Assembly (NCBI RefSeq): GCF_963855985.1
Contig: NC_087108.1
Coordinates: 12,852,001-12,916,000, forward strand
From: Ostrinia nubilalis
Taxonomy: Eukaryota > Arthropoda > Insecta > Lepidoptera > Crambidae
DNA length: 64,000 nucleotides
Direction: 5' to 3'
The notes under the pieces are model-generated. The model ran no database searches and was not told the origin of the DNA. It saw only the letters and a program-made list of their open reading frames with translations. Position 1 is the stretch's first letter. Each line of letters begins with the position of its first letter. The translations under genes were made by a program, and so were the position numbers. This document shows positions 24,901 through 37,800 of the stretch, in pieces.

Positions 24901-27900
24901 TGTTTATAAACTCGAGCAACACACGTCCACACCTGTCGACTTCTGTCTGATGTTTCGTCTTGCTCTCCACTCATAGCGGGGAGCACGGCAACATGTATCA
25001 TAAACAATATTACATCATCTATGTTTTATCTATGTTTATGAACTTTTTATAAACCAGAGAATCACAATATTGTTTATGAACAGTTTATAAACAGTGTTTA
25101 TCAACAAATGTTGCCTAATGATAATGAATACATGGCTTAACTCTTGACTTATCGCTGTATAATATTCCTAAACCAAGAAGATACAATAGATGTCGTTGTA
25201 CGGAACTAACTCGTGCTGAAGTATCCCAGTGCCCCTTGTAAAGGCACGTATTCTATGAAGTTGAGTATCTATAGAACAATATGGTAATTTGCGAAGTTTT
25301 TATTTATTAAAGCAAAACAAAATATAGGTCTAGCACTTAACTGAGTCAATGTAAGTATGCCTTGTCCGCACCAATTGTACAAAGTATCCAATGAAGAATG
25401 TTCACTAATTTTGTTTTTTAGCTTATTTGAGTATTCTCTGTTAAAAATAAAAAATACACGTGAAAGAATTATTTCGATACGTCAATTAGTTTCCAAGATA
25501 TTGAATTTTAAAAGTGCGGGCGGCGGCCGGCCCGCCATTTTATGCGCGTGACGTCATATTACAGAGACTGGCTCATATTTGTATGGGTGGAATCTTGCAA
25601 GCTGAATTAAGACCCACTTCCAGGCAACCGATTAAGCTGAAATTTCGCAAACACATGTGATTTGGATGACCATGCAATATTATGATGACATGGAGCTGAT
25701 CTGATGATGGAGCTGGAAGGTGGCCATAGGAACTCTATAATAAAACGACTTAAATCCATCTAGTTTGGGTTCGTTCGTTTTGTATTGATGAGTACTTTAA
25801 TTCTATATCCTCTCAAGCGATCTGCGGCGGGAGCAGACGCACGTCACTTAGCTCTAAAGTGCTCTGCGGCGGGAGCAGACGCAAATCACTTGTCCAAGTT
25901 CGGGACCTTGTCATTTAAAAAATATAGTTCTGTTTCTTTCGCTCGAAAGTAATAATGCTTAAGTATGAATGTGATAGCTATATTTTCTAGGCACTATGGT
26001 TGCTTTTCAACGAAATTTTTCTCAGTCTGTGTTTGAAGATGACGCGATCCGCGGTGCCCGTCTGGGTAGTGAAAAAGATGGATGTTTTTTATCGTTTAGA
26101 TGCTTTGGAAGTGTGTTTTTCTTTATAAAAAACGTGTATAATGTGATTAACTTTGGAAATAAGTGTTAATATATAACATTGCTTCTAATTTTGAAGGTGA
26201 ATCAAGTGCAATCACAAAAAGTGACAAAAATGACGAATCTTTTTTTTCAAGTAAGTGTTGTACCTAAAATATATACAGTGTGTCCGGGCTTGTAGTGATC
26301 AAACTTTAAGGGCGTAATCTATGGACAATTTTATCGATGAAAATACTTCAAATTTGGGGCTTGACCCATTTCTCGCAAAATTACGAGGATTTAAGTTTTT
26401 AATTTTTAGTTTTCACCTCTTCCTTCAAAAACAAGTGAAAGCGTGGGTAGCTTAACACTAATAAGCAAAAATTTTATATCATGCGATAGCCAATAAAATT
26501 ATCTATTAGCAGAAGTAGAAAACAGATACAAGTTTCATACATTTTAATGAAGTAAGAATGGATTTATTAGGAAAAAACATAACTTTTTTCACTTCTTTTT
26601 TTCAGTTATTTTCCAACACAAGAAAAACCAGGTCGTTAAGGTATGTTTTATTTGCATTGTATTATTAGTATTAGAGCTATTCTACAAAACGAATGTACAT
26701 TTATTAGTCTACGTCTATTAGTTTCGACGTAATTGTTGAACAAAGATATCCCTTCCCAGCGGTTTCCATAGCGCACGCGACATGCGAAAATGCACTGCCT
26801 GAAAGAATCACACAACCTATTCCGATTACTATGGAAACCGCTGGGAAGGGGTATCTTTGTTCAACAGTTACGTCGAAACTAATAGACGTTGACTAATAAA
26901 TTTACATTCGTTTTGTAGAATAGCTCAAATACTAATAATACAAAGCAAATAAAACATACCTTAACGACCTGGTTTTTCTTGTGTTGGAAAATAACTGAAA
27001 AAGAAGTGAAAAAAGTCATGTTTTTTCCTAATTAAATCCATTCTTACTTCATTAAAATGTATGAAACTTGTATCTGTTTTCTACTTTTGCTAATAGATAA
27101 TTTTATTGGCTATCGCATGATATAAAATATTTGCTTATTAATGTTAAGCTACCCACGCTTTCACTTGTTTTTGAAGGAAGAGGTGAAAACTAAAAATTAA
27201 AAACTTAAATCCTTGTAATTTTGCGATAAATGGGTCAAGCCCCAAATTTGAAGTATTTTTATCGATAAAATTGTCCCTAGATTTGGCCCATAAAGTTTGA
27301 TCACTACATGCCCGGACACACTGTATTTGTTAGCCTTAAAAGTTACACCAAAAGACGGGTAATTTTATCCAGATTCCAAAAATGTGACTCGATAGTATGT
27401 AACGGTAATAATGATAAGCTATTTTAGGGAAAATGCGCAACGGGATTTTTTTTTTTTTTTCCCGCGGGAAGTGGGGGGCACTTCACGCAGTAGCGCCTTC
27501 CCGCGGCAGATCGCTTGAGGGGATATAGTAATCAGGGTCTAATGATGGAGCTGGAAGGTAATTCGCAATAAAACGACACAATCGCATCAAGTTTGGGCTT
27601 GGTTCAATCAGTGGCGGCGTAGCATGGGTTGGCACCCGGGGCGATCCCCCCCCCCCCCCCGTCATAAGTCCAAAGGCACCCCCTGGTACCCCCCCAGGAT
27701 TTTGGGGACCTACCGATTCGAAGATTGAAAGACAATCGCACCCCCCGTATCATGACATAGACTGCAGATTTGCCATGCAGATGCGCCAGTGAGTACTAAT
27801 CTGCGCGACTTGTGTCACCCCCTGATGCTTGGCACCCGGGGCGGACCGCCCCCACCGCCCCCCCCCTTACGCCGCTACTGGGTTCAATTTTAATTTCTGT

Positions 27901-28797
27901 GATGGGTCTGGGTGTTAATATGTATAATAAGTTTGTATTTACAAAAAAAAATGTATTTAAGTATGTTTATATCCGTTTTCTAGTGAGCGGACACTGTGAA
28001 TGTACGTCACGCGGGGTCACGTGACCGTCGGCGGCACTCAATATTTAAGCGAACTTTGAATGCCTATAAAATCATAACTACTGGGTATTTTTGAATGAAA
28101 TAAAAACGAATGTATTTGTAAATGTAAAAGCCTAACTGTAACATAGGTTTCAAGTGATTTTGCATACCTAGTAACATTCTCAATTTTATTAAAATCCAAT
28201 GTTATTAAACATACCTTGTTGAACATGTCAGAAACACTTTTTTGGATTACAATCTAGATTAAAACTGTATTTATTGTTGGTTGTACCTTGTTGATTGTAC
28301 TCTGTATGTGTTTTTTGTACAAATAAAATAAAATAAAATGCCTAAGATATGGGAGTGGCACCGGAGGAGTGACATTGACATATTATGATACTAGCTTTCC
28401 GCCCGCGGCTTCGCCCGCGTGGAATTTTGACTGTCACAGAAAAACTTTATCGCGCGCGTCCCTGTTTCAAAAACCGGGATAAAAACTATCCTATGTTCTT
28501 TCCCGGGACTCAAACTATCTCTATGCCAAATTTCATCAAAATCGGTTGCGAGGTTTAAGCGGGAAAGCGTAACAGACAGACAGACAGACAGAGTTACTTT
28601 CGCATTTATAATATTACTAGCTTTCCGCCCGCGGCTTCGCCCGCGTGGAATTTTGTCTGTCACAGAAAAACTTTATCGCGCGCGTCCCTGTTTCAAAAAC
28701 CGGGATAAAAACTATCCTATGTTCTTTCCCGGGACTCAAACTATCTCTATGCCAAATTTCATCAAAATCGGTTGCGAGGTTTAAGCGGGAAAGCGTA

Positions 28798-28838
<41 letters not shown>

Positions 28839-31800
28839 GTTACTTTCGCATTTATAATATTAGTTAGGATAGTTGGGATGAAAGAGCATATAAATCTGAA
28901 GTCTAGCTGACGTTTGACGTTACAGAAACACCCTCCCGTGCCGCTCCCATACCCCAGGCAGTGACTAATTTAAGCACTCTAAAAACGTGGGATGTACAGC
29001 GTCTACAATATTTTGCATAAAAGAAAGAAATATTGCATGAACTAAGTTTAGGTAACTTACTTTGCGTATTCGGCACGTGCCTTAAAATCTTCAGTTGCAG
29101 AGGATATAGCTCAAGTTCAACGTCTGAATTCGGTGGCCTTATGACCTGAAAAGAAATGTCATTTTTAGACTGAAGAATTACTAGCGTGACGTATACGTAC
29201 AGTGACAAAAATGTAAACACTTCGTAAAGAAGGGCCTCCATTAAAATGCGAGCGTCCGCGCGAATTTCTACGGAGGCCCTTATTCCCGTGTCCTAAGGTG
29301 TACATTCCGCTGACCTGTCTCGGCAGCGGGTCGGGCACCAGCTCGAAGTCACGGTGCCGCGCCATCGAGGACCTTATGTACAATCCCCTGACCTGTCTCG
29401 GCAGCGGGTCGGGCCCGCCGTACCACAGCGCGAGCGCGCGCCACAGCGCGTCGGGCACGAGCTCGAAGTCGCGATGCCGCGCCAGCGAGGGCCTTATTCC
29501 TATGTGTTAAGGTGTACATTCCCCTGACCTGTCTCGGAAGCGGGTCGGGCCCGCCGTACCACAGCGCGAGCGCGCGCCACAGCGCGTCGGGCACGAGCTC
29601 GAAGACGCGGTGCCGCGCCAGCGAGGACCTTATTCCTACGTATTAAGGTGTACAATCCCCTGACCTGTCTCGGCAGCGGGTCGGGCCCGCCGTACCACAG
29701 CGCGAGCGCGCGCCACAGCGCGTCGGGCACCAGCTCGAAGTCGCGATGCTGCGCCAGCGAGACCCTTATTCCTATGTGTTAAGGTGTACAATCCCCTGAC
29801 CTGTCTCGGCAGCGGGTCGGGCCCGAGCTCGAAGACGCGGTCCCGCGCCAGCGAGACCCTTATTCCTATGTATTAAGGTGTACATTCCGCTGACCTGTCT
29901 CGGCAGCGGGTCGGGCCCGCCGTACCACAGCGCGAGCGCGCGCCACAGCGCGTCGGGCACGAGCTCGAAGTCGCGATGCTGCGCCAGCGAGGCCCTTATT
30001 CCTATGTATTAAGGTGTACATTCCGCTGACCTGTCTCGGCAGCGGGTCGGGCCCGCCGTACCACAGCGCGAGCGCGCGCCACAGCGCGTCGGGCACGAGC
30101 TCGAAGTCGCGATGCTGCGCCAGCGAGGCCCTTATTCCTATGTATTAAGGTGTACATTCCGCTGACCTGTCTCGGCAGCGGGTCGGGCCCGCCGTACCAC
30201 AGCGCGAGCGCGCGCCACAGCGCGTCGGGCACGAGCTCGAAGTCGCGATGCTGCGCCAGCGAGGCCCTTATTCCTATGTATTAAGGTGTACATTCCGCTG
30301 ACCTGTCTCGGCAGCGGGTCGGGCCCGCCGTACCACAGCGCGAGCGCGCGCCACAGCGCGTCGGGCACGAGCTCGAAGTCGCGATGCTGCGCCAGCGAGG
30401 CCCTTATTCCTATGTATTAAGGTGTACATTCCGCTGACCTGTCTCGGCAGCGGGTCGGGCCCGCCGTACCACAGCGCGAGCGCGCGCCACAGCGCGTCGG
30501 GCACGAGCTCGAAGTCGCGATGCTGCGCCAGCGAGGCCCTTATTCCTATGTATTAAGGTGTACATTCCGCTGACCTGTCTCGGCAGCGGGTCGGGCCCGC
30601 CGTACCACAGCGCGAGCGCACGCCACAGCGCGTCGGGCACGAGCTCGAAGTCGCGGTGCTGCGCCAGCGTCACGTCACGTCGCAAGTGACCACCCTCGCC
30701 CGTCAGTGTCCGGACCTGCCAAACATACTAGTTGGTATCACACGAGCAAAGAACAGAGACGAAGAATTATACGATCGCGCCGTGATAATAACACACACCA
30801 GGCAGGTGTGCGTGGACATTTTTCGCTCCCGTTATTATTCATCGACGAAAGCGAAATTAGACGGAAAGCTTTCCCGCCGCGGCCGTAAGTGTGGTTTCGC
30901 TTGTCATTTTTTACTTTCTATAAATGAGTCCTTAGTTCCTGACTGCCTTCCTGCCAACTACAAGTTATTGCCTCGTGTATCATAGGTGTGACTTCTATCC
31001 AACCTTGTGCTTTAAAAATGCAGTGTCTTTCGTGCAAAAGGGCCAAAGACCACATTCGTCCATCCGTTTCCACATGAAATCGTCACGGTCGCCACCTTCA
31101 TTTGCATAGTACCAAAGGACGTTGGCATGCGATGGTGGTCGGTGGCCCGTTTTCGCGGAACCTGGTACCTTGAGCGTGTTGGGAGCTAAGAGCCGCTTGT
31201 TGTCGACGGGCCCGGGGTGCGGCGGCGGGCGGGCGGCGGCGGCGCTGCTGACGCCGCTGCTGCTGGCGCTGCCGACAGAGGCCGTGTCCGCGCGCCACAG
31301 GAGCGACCCCATCGACTCTGCGGAGGAGGGAGAAGTTGTTAGTTGGGCCGTATTGGTTGGGTTTGCCTTGACATATGTAACAAACAATCTGCCAGAGGCA
31401 AGCAACCACTGAAGAATAAATGTGATTCAAGTCAAACCCTATGTCAGTTCCGAAATAAGTGCCAATTAAGTTATCGTTTCCTTGAGCACACACAAAGAGC
31501 CACCTCGTAGAATTGGGAGGTGACAAAATTGTCCACGGTGCGTGTCTCGTAAAATAGTCGACATTGTCAAAACTAGAATGCTTCAAAAAATAATAACAAT
31601 AGTGAGGGTTGTCATTAATTACGTCGATGTCACTCACCCGTAGTTACAGGCCGCTAACCGGCCAATCTGGAAATCATTGGGGGAGACCTATGTTTAGCAG
31701 TGGACGTCCAATGGCTGAAATGATGATGATGAGGATGACTCACCCGTGGAGTTGCTGGTGAAGCTCTCGTCGCACACGATGGCGTCGTCGAGCTGGCGCG

Positions 31801-34800
31801 GGCTGTGTGCGCCAGCCTGGTGACGTCACTCACCCGTGGAGTTGCTGGTGAAGCTCTCGTCGCACACGATGGCGTCGTCGAGCTGGCGCGGGCTGTGTGC
31901 GCCAGCCTGGTGACGTCACTCACCCGTGGAGTTGCTGGTGAAGCTCTCGTCGCACACGATGGCCTCGTCGAGCTGGCGCGGGCTGTGTGCGCCAGCCTGG
32001 TGACGTCACTCACCCGTGGAGTTGCTGGTGAAGCTCTCGTCGCACACGATGGCGTCGTCGAGCTGGCGCGGGCTGTGTGCGCCAGCCTGGTGACGTCACT
32101 CACCCGTGGAGTTGCTGGTGAAGCTCTCGTCGCACACGATGGCCTCGTCGAGCTGGCGCGGCGCGGCGCGGCAGCAGCCCTCGGCGCCGCCGGCTGTGTG
32201 CGCCAGCCACGCGCTCCACCACTCGGCGCCCACCAGGTACCAGAATTGCCCCACCGAGTATCCCCGCTGGACTTCCCGCCGGAGCCATCCCAGCACTGAA
32301 ACGGGTAGAGAAAGAACAATGAATTACAGGTTCATATGAAACAGAGTAGGCGCACACCGTCGATTTTTCGTCGGCCGATAGTTTAGTCGGGCAGTTGATC
32401 AGTATGGGCATGTATGGGAGTGCGCACACTACGCCGATTCGATTTGGCCGATTCTTCATACAATTTAAAACCGGGCACAACTATCAGCCAACTAAAAATC
32501 AACGGTGTGCGCCTACTCTTAAGACAACAAGGAAGCATTGCAGTATGTCCCTGAAAATTCTGCACCATAGCTGAGTCACCAAGGTTCTCGACGCCGACTC
32601 ATTGGAGGGTTGAGCCAGATTCCGTGCTTTTAAGAGCATTATTTTTTACAACCCAACAGATTTGCAAACGGTTTTGAACCATTCGAAATGTCAATTAATT
32701 TGATATTATTTAAATAATAATAATAAATAATAAATAAATCTTTGGACAATTTCACACAGCGCCAGCTAGCCCCAAAGTAAGCAACTTAATGCTTGTGTTA
32801 TGGGTGCTAGCTTAACGGATATACTACTTATATACTTTTTTTTTTTTTTTTAAATACATACATATTATACATAGTCACACCCAGACCCGTCACAGAAATT
32901 AAAATTCATCATTTCAATTTCTGCCCGGCCGGGAATCGAACCCGGGACCTCTCGGCATAGTAGTCCGTTCTGAACCACTACACCAAACGGCCGACTATTG
33001 ATCGAAAAGACAGACAAAATAATTTATGAGTCCATCAAATCAAAATACTTTGACGTATATTATCGATCTCACGTTACATACACTACTCAGAAATAATAGT
33101 GAGTGAGCATTTATACACAACTTATTTTACATAATACAAACTACGAATTTTGGAACTAGGCTAGAGATAATTGTAAAAACTAGATGTAGGATAATGGGAC
33201 AACTCTATTTCAAACGGACTACATTGTCTCAGTCATTACTGATTTTATGAATGCCATTATGAGTGCAGTTAGGGGTGTCAAAATTGATAAAGGTTTATAG
33301 AATCGTCATTTTTTTTGTAAAGTGCTTAATAATATGGCTTCACTATTGTATGAGAAGCTGGTACAATATGACTTTCTCCAAGAGACGTTATATGGTCGCC
33401 TTTTTATCTAAATTACTTTAAAAAACTAACCTTGTATTTAATTTTAGGCCAGTCTAGGTAATCAGTTATGCAAATTACTATTTACGCTACGTCTATCTAT
33501 ACAGATATCGTTGCGATAAACGACGCACCGACGACGATATTCGTTCCAATTACTAAAGATAAACTTGATTGCCTATAATTACTCTAAACACTCGAGTATT
33601 CTACTAACTGTGCAGATAAGTGTTCGATGAATTTGAACTTTAAGTACATAAAAATAAGGGGTATAAGCTGTATATGTCTCAATAAGTCAGTACGAAGGCA
33701 AGTGCGATAAGTGATAAGAATTGGCTGCGAACGTATTTGTTGAACTATGTCTTAAAGGACGTTGCACTGTCTTTGCTACGTTGGATTACGAACTGAGAGA
33801 AAAATAACATTCCTCCTTGTGATGTGTTATGTAAATATGTACATATTTATGTCAGTTTTAAGTACTTATATTATTGCGTTTGAAACAAAGTATTTTCAAA
33901 TAGTAGGTCTCATTTGCCTGTCTATTTTTTAAATAATCTAACAGTACGTTTTTCTCTTCAACAACATTAATATTTTGGGCGCCATTTGCAATAATTATAG
34001 TAATATTGGCATTGAAATACAGACTTAAATAGATCTACTTGATTTCAAGTAGTTTCAGCTAATTATATCAAATATCAGTAGGAAAGTTTCACGTTGATAA
34101 TGAGGATTTCACTTATTGTAGACATATCTTCAGGGTTGCCTGTATTAAAATATCACAATGACAAATTAGAATTTGACACCAGCTGACAATTCTGTTGTAA
34201 AAGCGCATAATAGATAATACAAAAATACAAACAAGAAAAAACTGCAAAAACAAGTGAAAAGCGATAACACACAAAAAAGAAAGTTGAGATATCGTCCATC
34301 GTTTTATATTCGCTGATAACGGAGCACAATGCTATGATAATGCGCTAGATAACTTAGGGCAGCCCTACCACATCCATGTCAAGCTTGTGACACTGGTACA
34401 CATAGATAATTATGTTTATTCTCGCATTAAAATCAACAGGGCGCTAATTTTAGAACGCCGTAATGGCTGTTTCGCGAAGGTGTTTTTTAGTTTTTATTGT
34501 ACAACAAAACGTTTAATTGGGTAGTCTATGCTAGTGTTAGTACTCGTTATTCCGCTAACCTGGCATGCACAGTCACGTTTTTCATTTAAGAAAATGGTTA
34601 CGTTTGAGGTCAGAGGTTGGGATTGAATTCATACGGATACAAAACAATACATTTTAATAGGTTTTTTTTTTTTTTTTTTTTTTATGTGATAGGAGGCAAA
34701 CGAGCAAACGGATCACCTGATGGTAAGTGATTACCGTCGCCCATAGACACCCGCAGACCCAGGGGCGTTAGAGGTGCGTTGCCGGCCTTTAAGGTAAAGA

Positions 34801-37800
34801 TACGCTCTCCTCTTGAAAGCTTGCAGGTCGTATCCGTCCGGAAACACCGCAGACGACAGTCCATTCCACAGTTTGGTTGTACGGGGCAGAAAGTTTCTAG
34901 AGAAACGTAATGTTGTGGACTGCCAACCATCTAAGTGATGGGGGTGGAAGTGCTGTCGGGTAGATCGGTGGCGAAAAGTGGCGGCAGGAATAAGTCCGGA
35001 TAATTCTTCGGAGCACTCCCCGTGATACATGCGATAGAATATGCACAGTGAGGATACATCTCTACGCAGCGCCAAGGGGTCAAGCCGATCCGAAATGTCC
35101 TGGCAGTCAACGATTCGAGCTGCTCTCCGTTCAATGCGGTCCAGAGGGAGAAGCTGGTACTGGGGCGCACCTGCCCAAAGATGAGAACAGTATTCCATAT
35201 GAGGCCGAACCTGCGCCTTGTAAAGTTGCAGACGATGGGCTGGAGTGAAATACCGTCTCGATCTATTGAGCACACCAAGCTTCTTCGAGGCTAATTTAGC
35301 CTTACCCTCTAAATGACCACGGAACTGGACTTCGCTCGATATGTCGACACCAAGGATTCCGATATTGGCTGAGGCAGTTAGGGGAGTGCTCTCGAAACAG
35401 CGGGATACGACAAACGGCAACTTTTTGGCGGTGAACGCGCAAACTTGTGTCTTTGTAGGGTTAAATTGGACCAAATTGCGTCGACCCCAGTCTGAGACCT
35501 CCTTCAAGGAGGTTTCAATGTCGGACACAAGTTTGTTACGGCTCTCAATGACGTTCTCCCGAGAGATATTTGCGCGGCCGGTATAAGCGGCATCAACCGT
35601 GCTGTCGTCCGCATAGCAATGAATGCCGCTAATTTGCAGCATATCATTGATATGCAGAAGGAAGAGCGTAGGCGATAGCACACAGCCTTGGGGGACACCA
35701 GCATTCACAGACATAGAGTCTGAGCATTTACTGTCGACAACGACCTTAATGCTTCTGTCTGCTAAAAAGCTGGCGACCCATCCGCATAATTTCTCGGGAA
35801 GCCCATAGGAAGGGAGCTTCGAAAGAAGCGCTTTGTGCCAAACCCGATCGAAGGCCTTCGCCATATCCAAACTGACCGCCAATGCTTCCCCCTTAGTCTC
35901 GATCGCCTGTGCCCAACAATGTGTCAAGTAGACCAGAAGATCACCAGCCGAGCGACCTCCACGGAAACCGTACTGTCGGTCACTTAGCAACTGGTGGGCC
36001 TCTAGGTACCGAAGGAGCTGGCTGTTGATAATGGATTCCATTATCTTCGAGAACAAGGAGGTGATTGCTATCGGCCTATAGTTGGACGGATTTGAGCGGT
36101 CACCTTTTTTAGGGATCGGGTGCACCAAAGCTGTCCTCCATGAGGTCGGGACTATGCCAGAGAGGTAGGAGAGCCGAAAAAGGCGCGTTAAAACCGGTGC
36201 TAACTCTGGAGCGCACGTCCTCAGCACGATAGGTGTTTCTCTTACAATGGATTAACTTCAACAGTCTTGACTAGAATCATTTTATCAATCTAACCAACAG
36301 TAAGTGCTTGGCCAGGCTGCACACGCGAGCGCGGCACATTGTATTCGAACATATGAAATCTTCATATGACATGAAATCTATACGGATCTGAGACGTGGTC
36401 GTTTACTATGGGCCTCATAAGAAGGCTCTAGGTCACCCAAAGAGCGATGGAGCGTGCTATGCTCGGAGTTTCCCTGCGTGATCGAATCAGAAATGAGGAG
36501 ATCCGTAGGAGAACCAGAGTGACTGACATAGCCCGCAGAATCGCTAAAATCAAGTGGCAGTGGGCGGGGGGGCACATAGCTCGGAGAGCTGATGGCCGCT
36601 GGGGCAGGAAAGTTCTTGAGTGGCGACCACGAGCCGGAAGACGTAGCGTGGGCAGGCCTCCCACTAGGTGGACCGAGGATCTGGTGAAGATCGCGGGAGG
36701 TGCCTGGATGCGAGCGGCGCAGGACCGGTCTTTGTGGAAATCCTTGGGGGAGGCCTTTGTCCAACAGTGGACGTCTTTCGGCTGAAACGAACGAATATGA
36801 AAATTAAATCTTATTCGAGTGTCCATAGCGGCGCACGCGCACGTTTCATTTGTTTGACGCAACGCACCGCGGTCGCCCCGTGTTTACGTATGCAGCCTGG
36901 CCACTAAGGCGGGTCTTAGAACCGCGCTGACCACTCGCTGATTGTCGGCGCTGACACATCATATGACCAAGATTTATGTAATTGAAGGAAACGTTCCTAA
37001 GTGACGCTGATCGCTCGGCGACAACGCTTCGTACATTTCGGCTGTCAGCACCGACGGTCAGCGTAATTCTAAAACCAGCCTTAGACCTTGAACCACGCTA
37101 TTAGTTTTAACAAGACATGACTCACTCCGAAGTGCTCCTACAGATCCTCCTCAGACACTCACCGATGTCCCTCTCCTGGTGCTTGCACTGCGGTCGAAGC
37201 CCCAGCACTATGTGGCACACCTCGAACAGAAGCTCCAGGAAGGGAGTGACGAGCGTATCAGCACTCTCCACGCTCCAAATCAGGAAGTCTTCTTGAGTGA
37301 GCGCCACGTCGTTGCTGATCAGACCCTCGCTCTCTGACTCCTGCTGAAGAAACATTGTGGTTAGTCATTAATAGAACTTCCAGAACCGTCCAGAGTATCC
37401 AGCTCCATCTATTTGGATCGGGTGTATTCGTCTGAACATTGATGCACTGGATTTAAATAAAGAGCTACGTTCATATTAGCTTCTGTGTAACATTTTTTAA
37501 TTCTATCCCTTGTGATATGCAACACAGAATCTGAATTCGGACAACTATAACCGGGACTCCGCTGCGCCTGCATTTAACCCAATTGTATTCAGCATAAAAT
37601 TTCCTCGTAAGACGTCAACATCAGCCATACATAATGCAACTTTGTCTTACAGTAATTTAAATATAAACGGGAATACAAAATTCGTTTATCGAGCATTTGT
37701 GACGTCAATAACTGGTTTGATTTAGGTCATGGTACCAGTACAAAAAACGATATAATTTTGAAACGAAGGTGACAATAACTGCCTGATCGTCACTTACCAT

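Noticed and set aside
29165..30685. Series of minus-strand frames starting [15 protein letters not shown] as a gene family
   Set aside because: They are the repeated end of exon 6; only the copy at 30575-30715 has an acceptor.
12505..32103. CRISPR array
   Set aside because: Regular repeats but units contain eukaryotic exon ends and donors, there are no unique spacers, and the genome is an insect's.
31805..32299. 164-codon plus-strand frame with [14 protein letters not shown] repeats
   Set aside because: Opposite-strand shadow of the exon 4 array.
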